From the NCBI GenBank assembly GCA_013287705.1, contig JABDDH010000003.1:1-44886 (forward strand): a DNA stretch of 44,886 nucleotides, given 5' to 3'. Positions within the stretch are counted from its first letter, which is position 1, and every line of letters starts with the position of its first letter. Of this stretch, positions 17,468 to 25,785 are shown in pieces. The notes under the pieces were generated by a model. It saw only the letters and a program-made list of their open reading frames with translations, ran no database searches and was not told the DNA's origin. The translations under genes and the position numbers were made by a program. The DNA comes from Chlamydiota bacterium (lineage in GTDB: Bacteria; Chlamydiota; Chlamydiia; Chlamydiales; Rhabdochlamydiaceae).

Positions 17468-19503
17468 GTGTAATAGCCGCTCTTGAGTTTTCAAGCCGCA
17501 CATTAAAAGAGTATGCAGAGAAGACGTTTCGAGCCATGCTGTTGACGCGCGCGCTCGATGAAAAGATGAGTAAGCTTGTGCGCCAAAATAAGGGGGGGAC
17601 ATTTCATCTCTCAGTTTTAGGGCATGAGATGATTGGGGCAGCGTCAGGCGTTGCCTTAACGGCTGGAAAAGATTGGGCGCTTCCCTATTATCGCGATCGC
17701 GCTTGTGCTATAGGTCTTGGTGCCGATATTGTTGATCTTCTCGCAACGTTTTTAGCTCGATCGGCCCCGCATCATTCCGGTGGGCGGATGATGCCGGAGC
17801 ATTTTTCTCATAAACCATTGAATATTCCGTGTCAGTCTAGCTGTGTTGGCTCACAATTTTTACAAGCTGTCGGCGTAGCGTATGGTTTAAAAATTTCTGG
17901 TTCCGATGCTGTAGTCTACGTCTCAGCAGGGGACGGGGCGACCTCTCAAGGTGATTTTCATGAAGCGCTCAATATGGCAGCACTACATCGCTTAAATGTT
18001 CTTTTTGTCATTCAAGATAATGGCTGGGCGATCTCTGTCCCTTCTAAAGAACAGACAGCTGGAGGCTCTATTGTCCCGATCGCAGAAGCTTATCCCGGCC
18101 TTTCGGTTTTTGATGTAGATGGTTGCGATTTTAAGGAAGTGATAGAGGCTCTTGATCAGGCAATATGTAAAGGTCGTCGTAAAGAAGGACCTTCTCTGAT
18201 TGTGGCTAAAGTACCGCGGATTGGAGCTCATAGCAGCAGTGACGATCCGTCCAAGTATAAGAGTAAAGAGCAAATGGCCGCAGCAAAAGAGTTAGATCCT
18301 ATGCCGCGGATGCAGGCGTGGCTGATCGATCAAGGCTACAGTACAGAGAGTGAGATTGAGGCGTTAAAAGAGACTATTTTTAAGGAAGTGGAAGAGGCTA
18401 CCCTTGTTGCCGATGCAAGAGAGTTTCCCGATCCTGCTCGTGTAACAGATCATCTTTTTAAAGAGACAGAAGAGATTATTTTAGGGGAAGATTGCGATCT
18501 TCCTGCTGCCGATGGCGTTGTGATCATGGATGCCCTAAACCACGCTCTTGATGAAGAGATGGCCCGTGATGAAGGGGTTGTTATCTTTGGACAAGACGTT
18601 GCCCATGGCAAGGGAGGGGTTTTTGGGATTACGCGCGGCTTAACAGAAAAATATGGAACAAAGCGTTGTTTTAATACGCCCCTTGCTGAATCGACAATTA
18701 TTGCACTCGCTCTTGGGATCTCTCTTGTTGACGGGTTTAAACCTGTAGCTGAGGTGCAGTTTGCTGACTATCTCTGGACGGGAATTAATCAACTTTTCAA
18801 TGAACTTTCAACATTTCATTATCGTTCTAATGGGGAGTGGAATTGCCCTGTTGTTCTCCGGATGCCATATGGCGGCTACATTCAAGGGGGACCCTACCAT
18901 TCACAGAGTATTGAGGCGTTTTTAGCCCACGCGCCTGGGATGAAAGTTGTAATTCCAAGTAACGCCTCCGATGCAAAGAGGCTTTTGAAAGCGGCCATTA
19001 AAGATCCCAATCCCGTGATTTTTTTAGAGCATAAAGGCCTTTATCGCCAAAGAGTCTTTTGCGCGCGTAAAGAGCCGAAAGAGGATGAGATTCTTCCTCT
19101 TGGTGTCGCTAAATGTGTACGCGAGGGAAGAGATGTGACGTGTGTTTGTTATGGGATGATGGTTGTGATGGCCTATGAAGTGGCAGAGCGCCTTTCTCTT
19201 GAGGGAATTTCTGTTGAAGTGATTGACCTGCGTACGATTGTGCCGCTAGATTTAGAGACAATTCTCTTGTCGATTAAAAAGACGGGGAAAGTTCTGATCA
19301 CCCACGAGGCTGCGCGTAACTGTGGCTTTGGAGCGGAGATTGCAGCTCAAATTGCAGAAGTGGGATTTGCCTATTTGGACGCGCCCATTCAGAGACTTGC
19401 GGGGAAAGACTGCCCAGTACCTTACTCTAAAGGTTTAGAAGATGCCGTATTGCCGCAGCGGGAAGATCTAGAAAAAGCTTTGCGCTCACTCGCTCAATTT
19501 TAA
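17464..19503 (+). CDS. 2-oxoacid dehydrogenase E1, alpha and beta subunits fused
   Basis: Thiamine-diphosphate-dependent E1 of a pyruvate or branched-chain 2-oxoacid dehydrogenase complex in one 679-residue chain. The alpha part (about 10-330) has PYYRDRACAIGLG and the ThDP motif GDGATSQGDFHEALN through QDNGW (156-187). The beta part (about 350-679) has FGQDVAHGKGGVFG, NTPLAESTIIALALG, VAEVQFADYLW and MPYGGYIQGGPYHSQS. The fusion and its length match the chlamydial gene annotated pdhA_B. Which 2-oxoacid is used cannot be read from sequence. The E2 and E3 genes are not in this window. Its 3' end overlaps the convergent small gene by 18 nt. Confidence 0.93.
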   Translation: MSVIAALEFSSRTLKEYAEKTFRAMLLTRALDEKMSKLVRQNKGGTFHLSVLGHEMIGAASGVALTAGKDWALPYYRDRACAIGLGADIVDLLATFLARSAPHHSGGRMMPEHFSHKPLNIPCQSSCVGSQFLQAVGVAYGLKISGSDAVVYVSAGDGATSQGDFHEALNMAALHRLNVLFVIQDNGWAISVPSKEQTAGGSIVPIAEAYPGLSVFDVDGCDFKEVIEALDQAICKGRRKEGPSLIVAKVPRIGAHSSSDDPSKYKSKEQMAAAKELDPMPRMQAWLIDQGYSTESEIEALKETIFKEVEEATLVADAREFPDPARVTDHLFKETEEIILGEDCDLPAADGVVIMDALNHALDEEMARDEGVVIFGQDVAHGKGGVFGITRGLTEKYGTKRCFNTPLAESTIIALALGISLVDGFKPVAEVQFADYLWTGINQLFNELSTFHYRSNGEWNCPVVLRMPYGGYIQGGPYHSQSIEAFLAHAPGMKVVIPSNASDAKRLLKAAIKDPNPVIFLEHKGLYRQRVFCARKEPKEDEILPLGVAKCVREGRDVTCVCYGMMVVMAYEVAERLSLEGISVEVIDLRTIVPLDLETILLSIKKTGKVLITHEAARNCGFGAEIAAQIAEVGFAYLDAPIQRLAGKDCPVPYSKGLEDAVLPQREDLEKALRSLAQF

Positions 19504-19845
19504 AGCTTTTCGGTTTCTTCCAATACGGGGTCTTTTTTTATCTACACCGAATCGATGGGCGACACCCTTAATCAATCGCGCATTGAGCCTGCTAAATTGA
19601 GAGACTTTTTGCCGGATTGTCTGATGCAATGCCGCCTGCTGGCTTGGGCTTTTTTTCTTTTTTAGCATCATCTCTTCCATATGCAATAGACGCGAGAGCA
19701 AACTCTCCTGGGTCTTTTGCAAAGCATCAACCTCTGTCTCTTCAGCTTGATAGTACGACAGACCGCGCAGCAGCTCTGCATTCTTAATTAACTGGTCTAA
19801 TGTCGCATCGATATCGGCGAGAATCGTTTCGCCAGATGAAATCAT
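19486..19845 (-). CDS. Small coiled-coil hypothetical protein
   Basis: 119 residues, mostly predicted helix. Residues about 10-75 are heptad-like and charged (LDQLIKNAELLRGLSYYQAE, then LQKTQESLLSRLLHMEEMM). The C-terminus is strongly basic (DKKRPRIGRNRKALK). The pattern is reminiscent of FlgN/FliT-like export chaperones or short structural coiled coils, but I do not claim either. It is a real gene on context: GGAGG 7 nt before the ATG and a textbook promoter upstream. It ends 18 nt inside the 3' end of the convergent E1 gene. Confidence 0.7.
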   Translation of the reverse strand: MISSGETILADIDATLDQLIKNAELLRGLSYYQAEETEVDALQKTQESLLSRLLHMEEMMLKKKKSPSQQAALHQTIRQKVSQFSRLNARLIKGVAHRFGVDKKRPRIGRNRKALKLSE

Positions 19846-19868
19846 AAATACACCTCCACTTGTTTCGA

Positions 19869-19897
19869 TGTATAAAAATAGAGTAATTTACTGTCAA
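19869..19897 (-). promoter_or_regulatory. Promoter of the small coiled-coil gene
   Basis: On the minus strand TTGACA (19892-19897, 6/6) is followed after 17 nt by TATACA (19869-19874, 4/6). The ATG lies 23 nt downstream of the -10 box, after a GGAGG ribosome-binding site. Confidence 0.75.
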
Positions 19898-19946
19898 ACA
19901 AAAAGAAAAATAATTCACAAATAAGCAACTGATCTGCATCATACAA

Positions 19947-20106
19947 TCTCGGCTTTGTATATGTTTGCAGTCGAGTTTTGCAAGATTTTGACTTTGAGTG
20001 AGTTGAACTTTTTGCAAAGTGGCTTAAAAAGCCATGAGAAAAATTTTCAACTCACTCAAAGTCAAAATCTTGTGAAAATCGGTCTAAAAAATATACAAAG
20101 TCGAGA
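19947..20106 (+). repeat. 160-bp palindromic element, copy 2, directly 5' of the YycJ-like gene
   Basis: Same element as 8434-8593 but in the opposite orientation, so it again points the same end at the downstream start codon, here 6 nt away. Perfect inner arms of 26 bp (19982-20007 with 20046-20071) flank an apex with GGCTT/AAGCC. The downstream-facing end carries TTGTGA (20070-20075), 16 nt, TATACA (20092-20097). If used as a promoter it would give a leader of only about 9 nt. Sequence differences between the copies are scattered, and several fall in paired positions. Confidence 0.9.
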
Positions 20107-20112
20107 CAATGC

Positions 20113-20931
20113 ATGAAAGGATTTTGCCCGCTCGCATCGGGATCAAAAGGCAATGCGATTTATGTTGGAAGTGGCAAGACAAAAATTCTTATCGACGCGG
20201 GGATCAGTGCTACTCAAATAGAAAAGAGGCTCGCCACAATTGGCGTGAGTTTGGATGAGATTGATGCAGTGATTGTGACCCATGAGCATACAGATCATAT
20301 TCAAGGGATAGCTGGAATTGCAGCGCGTGGGATTCCTGTTTTTGCCAATAGTGATACAGCTAAAGCGCTTATGACAACCCTTAAAAAAAGACCCAGATTT
20401 AAGATCTTTTCAACAGGGGAGACCTTTGAATTTGGGGATCTTGAGATTCATCCTTTTACGATTCAGCACGACACACTAGATCCTGTCGGTTTTACAATTC
20501 AGGTCGAGGGGGTAAAGCTTGGCATCTGTGCAGACATTGGCTTTGTCACAACGCTTGTGACAAATCGATTACAGGGGTGTGACTATCTCTACGTGGAAGC
20601 AAACCATCAGCCGTCGATGGTCCACTCCTCTTCTCGTCCCATGGTCTACAAGCAACGGGTCTTAAGCCGTCAGGGGCATCTCTCTAACGAGGAGTGTGCC
20701 GAGTTGTTGTGTCATATAGCGCATAAAGGGCTCAAGCACGTCTACCTAGCCCATCTCTCACAGGAGTGTAACTCAGAGGATCTGGCGCTGAAAATCATCT
20801 CTGAAAAGCTAGCTGTTCACGGCATTCCTCTTAATATATCGATTGCGTATCAAGAGCGCGTCAGCCTTTTTCTGGATTTTGAGGAATCTCTAAAAGGAGA
20901 TTGTCATGAGCCATGCGTACCCGTGCTTTGA
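20113..20931 (+). CDS. YycJ-like metallo-beta-lactamase-fold hydrolase
   Basis: 272-residue MBL-fold metal-dependent hydrolase of the YycJ/WalJ group; its substrate is unsettled, and DNA-related roles are proposed for relatives. The N-terminus (FCPLASGSKGNAIYVGSGKTKILIDAG) is typical and shows the start is right. The metal-binding motif is THEHTDH (H57, H59, D61, H62), and FTIQHDTLDPVGF and YLAHLSQECN provide later ligands. The start codon stands 6 nt after a 160-bp palindrome, so the ribosome-binding site is either in the palindrome end or absent. The 3' end overlaps the convergent receiver-MBL gene by 71 nt. Confidence 0.9.
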   Translation: MKGFCPLASGSKGNAIYVGSGKTKILIDAGISATQIEKRLATIGVSLDEIDAVIVTHEHTDHIQGIAGIAARGIPVFANSDTAKALMTTLKKRPRFKIFSTGETFEFGDLEIHPFTIQHDTLDPVGFTIQVEGVKLGICADIGFVTTLVTNRLQGCDYLYVEANHQPSMVHSSSRPMVYKQRVLSRQGHLSNEECAELLCHIAHKGLKHVYLAHLSQECNSEDLALKIISEKLAVHGIPLNISIAYQERVSLFLDFEESLKGDCHEPCVPVL

Positions 20932-22204
20932 TTTTGCACCGCTTGAGTAACTTTTGATGCTCTTTTTCTAGAGCGTCGAGTTGAGAATCGCGGTGGGTAG
21001 GGTCGTGGTGGGTGATAATCCATTCGTGTGCGCCACAATATTTAAGTAATACAGCGGCATTAGCGCTTGATGAGTGGCCCCAGCTGATATGTTGTGCGTA
21101 CTCTTCTTGCGTGTACTGCGCTTCGTGAATCAAAACAGAGCAGCCTTGAAAAAAATGAATCAGACTCTGGTATCCATCAAGAAGAGGATCATTTGCCTTA
21201 ATGCTTTTCGGATCTCCTGTAAACCCAAAGAGCATTTCGTTGTCACTGGCATAACCAAAACAGAACGTGCCAATGCGTATTTTAAAGACAAAGCTAATAC
21301 CTGGATGGCATGCGTAGTGGGTGTCGATCTGGATCGATCCTGCGTGAGTCGTTCTCTGCTCTAGAAGGTTGTGAAAATGGATCTCCGCTTTAAGTTCCTT
21401 AAACTCTACAGGGAAAAGACCGAGAGAGAAGAGTTCTTTCATCAGCGTCTGCCCTGTGATCCCAAAGCCAATAGGTGCCCAGATGTGAATTTCTCGATCA
21501 GCATGGTAGAGTGGTTCAAAAAACGGAAGACCAGAAATATGATCCCAGTGGGTATGGCTGATATAGAGATGGATTTTTTTTACTGAAGATTCGATTATCT
21601 GCTGGCCCAGTTCTCGAATTCCTGTCCCTGCATCAATGATCACAAGATCATCACCTGAACGCACCTCTAAGCACGGGGTGTTGCCTCCGTAACTGGAGTA
21701 TCCAGAGCCGGAAACGGAGTAGGAGCCACGAGTCCCCCAGAATTTAATGTACTGTTTAGGGTTCTTTTTATTTGAGACCTTTGTTTTGTGAGTCGCCGTA
21801 GCATGTTTTTTTATAAAAATTTTTGGCTTGAGAGTCCCTGCAAAAAAAGAGTCGATTTGAGAGAAGAGCTCATTTAAAGAGAAGGGTTTAAGAAGAAAAG
21901 AGCTGGCACCTGATGCGATGGCTGAATGGTAGTTTTGTGAGAAAGCAAAAAAGGAGGTTACAATAAGTCCGGGGAGTTTTTTTGGTTTTTCTAGATGTTT
22001 GTACTGCTGGAAGAGTTCTAATGTGTGGGTCTCAGGCAAGAAGAGTTCCGCAATGAGGAGATCGGGTTGAAAGCTTTTTAGCTTTTCTAATGCCTCTGAG
22101 CCATTTGTGGCGCTTTCAAAAAGAAAGCTTTTTGCTTTGGGAGAGTTGAGGATAGCGTGGATTAAAGGCTCTGAAGGGTCTGCAATTAAGATTTTTTTCT
22201 GCAT
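20861..22204 (-). CDS. Degenerate receiver domain fused to an MBL-fold phosphodiesterase-like domain
   Basis: 447 residues. Residues about 1-120 form a response-regulator receiver domain: NGSEALEKLKSFQPDLLIAE, then T83 and K106 at the conserved switch positions. The residue at the phosphoacceptor place is Glu (E53) instead of Asp, and the N-terminal acidic pair is reduced to D9-P10. A linker of about 30 residues leads to an MBL domain with KFWGTRGSYSVSG, YGGNTPCLEV, IDAGTGIREL and the metal motif HTHWDH (H217 to H222), as in cAMP-phosphodiesterase-like MBL proteins. I start at the ATG at 22204, which has GGAAGA just upstream; a GTG at 22216 is possible. It probably ends the uppP-ftsK operon. 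Confidence 0.85.
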   Translation of the reverse strand: MQKKILIADPSEPLIHAILNSPKAKSFLFESATNGSEALEKLKSFQPDLLIAELFLPETHTLELFQQYKHLEKPKKLPGLIVTSFFAFSQNYHSAIASGASSFLLKPFSLNELFSQIDSFFAGTLKPKIFIKKHATATHKTKVSNKKNPKQYIKFWGTRGSYSVSGSGYSSYGGNTPCLEVRSGDDLVIIDAGTGIRELGQQIIESSVKKIHLYISHTHWDHISGLPFFEPLYHADREIHIWAPIGFGITGQTLMKELFSLGLFPVEFKELKAEIHFHNLLEQRTTHAGSIQIDTHYACHPGISFVFKIRIGTFCFGYASDNEMLFGFTGDPKSIKANDPLLDGYQSLIHFFQGCSVLIHEAQYTQEEYAQHISWGHSSSANAAVLLKYCGAHEWIITHHDPTHRDSQLDALEKEHQKLLKRCKIKARVRMAHDNLLLEIPQNPEKG

Positions 22205-22497
22205 TTTTTCTTCCACGCTATAAAGAGGAGCAAGAGTCCAACGCTTGTAAAGACCCCGGCCACAGCAAAATAATTTAAAGAAGTAATTGTCTCTACCGCC
22301 GGAGCTGTTGGATGCTCAAAAACCGGGGGGATTAATACTTCCTCTTCTGCTTCTATATTCTGTGCGTCAAAAATTGCATAGCCTAAACTGCATACGGCAA
22401 AAATTCCCAGCAAGTATCCCATTTTTTTTAAGCGCGGCGTGAGCTGTTTCTCGACGAGTTTGTTATTCAGAGTCGGCGGTCTCTTGCTCTTGTCCAT
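22186..22497 (-). CDS. Small two-TM hypothetical protein
   Basis: 103 residues, with a basic N-terminus (about 1-25), a hydrophobic segment (about 26-43), an acidic Pro-rich middle with EAEEEVLIPP, and a second hydrophobic segment (about 75-95) ending in KKKCRKKS. Both termini are therefore probably cytosolic. I choose the ATG at 22497 because GGAGGG lies 7 nt upstream; an in-frame start at 22524 lacks this. It overlaps the end of ftsK by 35 nt and the next gene by 19 nt, so it sits inside the operon. No family recognised. Confidence 0.6.
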   Translation of the reverse strand: MDKSKRPPTLNNKLVEKQLTPRLKKMGYLLGIFAVCSLGYAIFDAQNIEAEEEVLIPPVFEHPTAPAVETITSLNYFAVAGVFTSVGLLLLFIAWKKKCRKKS

Positions 22498-24751
22498 CTT
22501 TTTTCCCTCCAGATAATAGCACACGTCTAGGTTTAGACCCCTCTTGTGCGCTGATCACACCTCGGGATTCTAGCTCATCCATTAAAGAGGCTGCCCGAGC
22601 GTAACCGATTTTCAATTTGCGTTGCAGATACGTTGTTGAGGCGCTGTTTGTCTCAATAACAAGACTTTTGGCCTGTTCAAATAGGCTGTCGCGCGCCTCT
22701 TCTATAGAGGCGACATCGTCCTCTTTGCGCATTGTATCAAAGGATTGGATTAAATAGCGCGGGGGGGCTTGATCACAGATAAAAGAGATGATTTTATTGA
22801 TCTCTTCGTCGCTGATATAGGCGCCTTGTGCCCGCATCAGATGCGATGTGCCAGGAGGTAAAAAGAGAAGGTCTCCGTTACCTAAAAGCGTCTCGGCACC
22901 CGTCTCATCCAAAATAATTTGAGAGTTGATGCGGCTTGCGACTTTAAAGGCGATTCGCGTGGGGAAGTTTGCTTTGATTAGCCCCGTGATGACCTCGCGC
23001 GAAGGGCGCTGTGTGGCTAAAATGAGGTGGATGCCAACGGCTCTTGCCATTTGTGCAATACGAGCAATGGGAGTCTCAAGATCGGAGCTTGAGACCATCA
23101 TCAGGTCTGCAAACTCGTCGATAATAGCGACAATGGCGCTCATCTTCTCGGGTATCGGAAGCCCAATAAGTCTCTCTTGTTCCAGATTGCGTTTGCGACT
23201 ATTAAAAGCTGTGATATTGCGCAAGCCGAGCTGCTTTAGGATCTCATACCGCAGCTGCATCTCCTTGACTAGCCAGTTAAGTGCCGCATAGGCGCCGTGA
23301 GCTTCAGTGATGACAGGTGCTATCATGTGAGGAAGGTTAGAATAAGCTGTTAGCTCGACCTTCTTTGGATCGATCATCAGAAGTTTAATTTCATCGGGAC
23401 GCGCATTCATTAAAATAGAGAGAATCAGCGTGTTAATACAGACCGATTTTCCAGAGCCTGTTGCGCCGGCAATAATACAGTGGGGCATTTTAGCCAGATC
23501 ACTCATCACGCTCTCACCGCTGACGCTCTTTCCGAGTAGAACCGGAATTTGTAATTTACGGCCGCCCTCTTGGTAGGCGATGAGCAGCTCTTTAAAACTC
23601 ACCTCTTGTGGATACAAAGATGGAATTTCAACACCCACTGCCGCTTTTCCAGGAATCGGAGCGATAATGCGCAGCGATTTGGCTTGTAAATTGAGCGCGA
23701 TGTCATTTTCAAGTGCTTTGATTTTCTGCACTTTGACGCCAACCGATGGATGCACCTCAAATAGGGTAATTGTCGGTCCGCAGTAGATCTCACCAACTTT
23801 TGCTTCAATGGCAAAGCTGAGCAGCGTCTCTTCTAAAATTTCCGCTTGTCTGCGCAAATCTCTTTTTAGCGTTGGTGTGTCAACTTTTTTCGCATTGTTG
23901 AGTAAAGAGGGGGGGGGGAGCTTGTAGCCTGCATAGTCGCCATTGACGACTGCTTGTGCCGCAAGTGCCGATTCGCGTTTAGAAGCGATTTGAGGAGGTG
24001 TAGGAGGCGTTTGTGGCATCGGGCGGACCCTTGGCCCTATGGAAAGATGGCGTGCAAGCCTCTGTTCAAGCTCCTCTGTTGCGGATGTGTTAACAAACGT
24101 TTCAATCGGTGGATCTTTCTCGACTTTTTTTTTAGAGAGAAGATAGGCGTAGAAGCGTTGCAAGAGAGGTACAAGTTGGATTTCGGTAAGGGATAAAAAA
24201 GAGACAAGCAACGTAATGCTAGAAATAATTGTCAGTCCAACAGTGCTTAGCATTTCGAATAAATTAAATACGGGCAGATCTTTGTATAGGTAGTAGAGGG
24301 GGACGCCGCCGAGGTTATAGCGTGTATAGGCGTGGGGGTAGGGAAGCGCTAGAATGAGGGATTCGGCGTAGACTTTGTCGCTCAAAAAAGAGACGGCGTT
24401 TGGGTAACACTCGGCGATGAGGTTCAGTAAGAAGCCGAGAGAGATAGTATAGAGGCTAAAATAAAAGTTTTTCGTTCCCAGCTGCTCGATTTTTTGAAAG
24501 ACAAGGAGATTCCATCCGAGATAAGCGAGATAGCCAAGTATTGGGTAAATGAGGAGCCCTGCGATAAAATAGAGAGTCCAGCCGACTCCGTAGCCAAGCT
24601 TGCCTAGGAAGTTATCTGCTTGATGACCAGAAGAAAAACTGATGAGACAGAGCAGTGTCAGAAGCGTCGCCGCAAGGAGGATCAGCCCATTGGCCTCTGG
24701 GTGTGGCGCTCTCTTTTTTTTCTTTTCACTTTTTTCAATGGAAGGCGGCAT
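22463..24751 (-). CDS. ftsK: FtsK/SpoIIIE DNA translocase
   Basis: Septal DNA pump that clears and aligns chromosome ends at division. The 762 residues have four N-terminal hydrophobic segments (about 20-200), a Pro-rich linker, the alpha-beta motor with Walker A GATGSGKS (429-436) and Walker B IVAIIDEFADLMM, and a C-terminal gamma winged helix (STTYLQRKLKIGYARAASLM) that reads KOPS/SRS-type sites. I start at the ATG at 24751, 5 nt after the uppP stop; a TTG at 24766 would overlap uppP. The Pro-Pro-Pro stretch (279-281) is encoded by ten consecutive C residues (23909-23918), a slippage-prone tract inside an essential gene. Confidence 0.94.
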   Translation of the reverse strand: MPPSIEKSEKKKKRAPHPEANGLILLAATLLTLLCLISFSSGHQADNFLGKLGYGVGWTLYFIAGLLIYPILGYLAYLGWNLLVFQKIEQLGTKNFYFSLYTISLGFLLNLIAECYPNAVSFLSDKVYAESLILALPYPHAYTRYNLGGVPLYYLYKDLPVFNLFEMLSTVGLTIISSITLLVSFLSLTEIQLVPLLQRFYAYLLSKKKVEKDPPIETFVNTSATEELEQRLARHLSIGPRVRPMPQTPPTPPQIASKRESALAAQAVVNGDYAGYKLPPPSLLNNAKKVDTPTLKRDLRRQAEILEETLLSFAIEAKVGEIYCGPTITLFEVHPSVGVKVQKIKALENDIALNLQAKSLRIIAPIPGKAAVGVEIPSLYPQEVSFKELLIAYQEGGRKLQIPVLLGKSVSGESVMSDLAKMPHCIIAGATGSGKSVCINTLILSILMNARPDEIKLLMIDPKKVELTAYSNLPHMIAPVITEAHGAYAALNWLVKEMQLRYEILKQLGLRNITAFNSRKRNLEQERLIGLPIPEKMSAIVAIIDEFADLMMVSSSDLETPIARIAQMARAVGIHLILATQRPSREVITGLIKANFPTRIAFKVASRINSQIILDETGAETLLGNGDLLFLPPGTSHLMRAQGAYISDEEINKIISFICDQAPPRYLIQSFDTMRKEDDVASIEEARDSLFEQAKSLVIETNSASTTYLQRKLKIGYARAASLMDELESRGVISAQEGSKPRRVLLSGGKKDGQEQETADSE

Positions 24752-24756
24752 AAAAA

Positions 24757-25530
24757 CTAGATCCAATTAAAATAGATGCTGATACACAACCCGAGCGTTA
24801 AACAGTACCAGGCAAAAGGACGCAGGTCTCCCTTTTCGAGGATTCTCATTGCATAACCAAATAGCAAAAAACCCATTCCAGAGGAAGCTAAAAATCCAAT
24901 CATGCATGTCGAGAGAGGTGGTAAGGGATGGGCTTGTGTCTTAGTCAGATACAGTTTAAGGAGTTCTAAGCAATTACCACCTAAAATTGTAGGGATCGAT
25001 AAGAGAAAAGAGAAGCGAACAGCATCTTTTATTGGCCAACCAAAGATGCGGGCTGCCGAAATGGTCGAAGCGCTACGTGAAATTCCTGGAAATAGAGCCA
25101 TGGACTGCATGGTCCCGATAAAGAGGACATCGCGCACATCTTTTGTCGCTTTGCGCTGCAAGGCAATTTTGCCCCCAAGAAAGAGAATCAATCCTGTTCC
25201 CATCAGAAAAAAGCCGAGTAGCTCTGTTTGCATTGCAAGGTCGCGTAGCGGCTTGAGGAGAAAATAGCAGGGAATCAGAGGCAGTGTGGCAATAACAATT
25301 AAATACATTTGCCTTTTGTCTTGAGTGAAAATACGTTGAATTTCATGACGTAAAAAATAGAACAAGACAACAAGAGTTCCCAAGTGGCACGCTAGATCAA
25401 AGATGGGGCTCTCTTCTACTGGTGCGCCTAAAAGCAGTTTTGCTAATTTTAAGTGCGCAGAAGAGCTGATCGGCAGAAATTCTGTCAATCCTTGGAGCAG
25501 GCCGATAATGAGTGCATGGAACCAGGCCAT
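24757..25530 (-). CDS. uppP: Undecaprenyl-diphosphatase UppP (BacA)
   Basis: Inner-membrane enzyme that dephosphorylates undecaprenyl pyrophosphate, recycling the lipid carrier for peptidoglycan. The 257 residues show both active-site motifs, EFLPISSSAHL (residues 17-27) and FPGISRSAST, within about seven or eight hydrophobic segments. I start at the ATG at 25530 (MAWFHALIIGLLQG), which gives the normal family length; the frame stays open upstream only because it runs into the tRNA-His gene. It is followed by ftsK after 5 nt and preceded by tRNA-His after 18 nt. Confidence 0.95.
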   Translation of the reverse strand: MAWFHALIIGLLQGLTEFLPISSSAHLKLAKLLLGAPVEESPIFDLACHLGTLVVLFYFLRHEIQRIFTQDKRQMYLIVIATLPLIPCYFLLKPLRDLAMQTELLGFFLMGTGLILFLGGKIALQRKATKDVRDVLFIGTMQSMALFPGISRSASTISAARIFGWPIKDAVRFSFLLSIPTILGGNCLELLKLYLTKTQAHPLPPLSTCMIGFLASSGMGFLLFGYAMRILEKGDLRPFAWYCLTLGLCISIYFNWI

Positions 25531-25548
25531 AAGATCCGATAAAAAAAG

Positions 25549-25623
25549 GGCGACCGACGGGGCTCGAACCCGCGACATCTGGATCCACAATCCAGTGCTC
25601 TAACCAACTGAGCTACGACCGCC
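25549..25623 (-). tRNA. tRNA-His (GTG)
   Basis: Full cloverleaf on the minus strand. The acceptor stem GCGGTCG pairs with CGGTCGC (two G-U pairs), the D arm is GCTCAGTTGGTTAGAGC, the anticodon stem CTGGA/TCCAG encloses TTGTGGA with anticodon GTG, and the T arm contains GTTCGAGC. The extra G at -1 opposite C73, the identity element of tRNA-His, is encoded. CCA is not encoded; a run of seven T follows. Confidence 0.96.
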
Positions 25624-25670
25624 ACAAGCTATGTAACGCAAGAGTCCGAAAACTCCTCGAGTTGACAAAA

Positions 25671-25699
25671 ATCTTAGCGGATTTGGAGATTTGGGTCAA
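25671..25699 (-). promoter_or_regulatory. Promoter of tRNA-His (and probably uppP-ftsK)
   Basis: On the minus strand TTGACC (25694-25699, 5/6) is followed after 17 nt by TAAGAT (25671-25676, 4/6). The tRNA begins about 48 nt downstream. Confidence 0.65.
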
Positions 25700-25765
25700 C
25701 TTTGTTTCAACCTTTGGAGCAAGAGGGGGTTTTAAAGAAGAATTATTTTTTTTAATAACGTGTAC

Positions 25766-25784
25766 TAGGCAGTGTTCCTAAAAG
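25766..25784 (+). repeat. Single arm of the TAGGCAGTGTTCCTAA repeat, 3' of comEC
   Basis: The 19 bp are identical to 31563-31581, and the first 16 to 33834-33849. Here only one arm is present. It begins 1 nt after the comEC stop codon on the minus strand. Confidence 0.8.
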
Positions 25785-25785
25785 T

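Noticed and set aside
19784-20017. 77-codon minus-strand ORF over the second palindrome
   Set aside because: It exists only because the repeat is open in that frame and overlaps the promoter of the real gene.
25658-25699. Plus-strand TTGACA in the tRNA-His upstream region as a promoter
   Set aside because: It has no -10 box at proper spacing and no plus-strand gene follows; the minus-strand promoter fits better.
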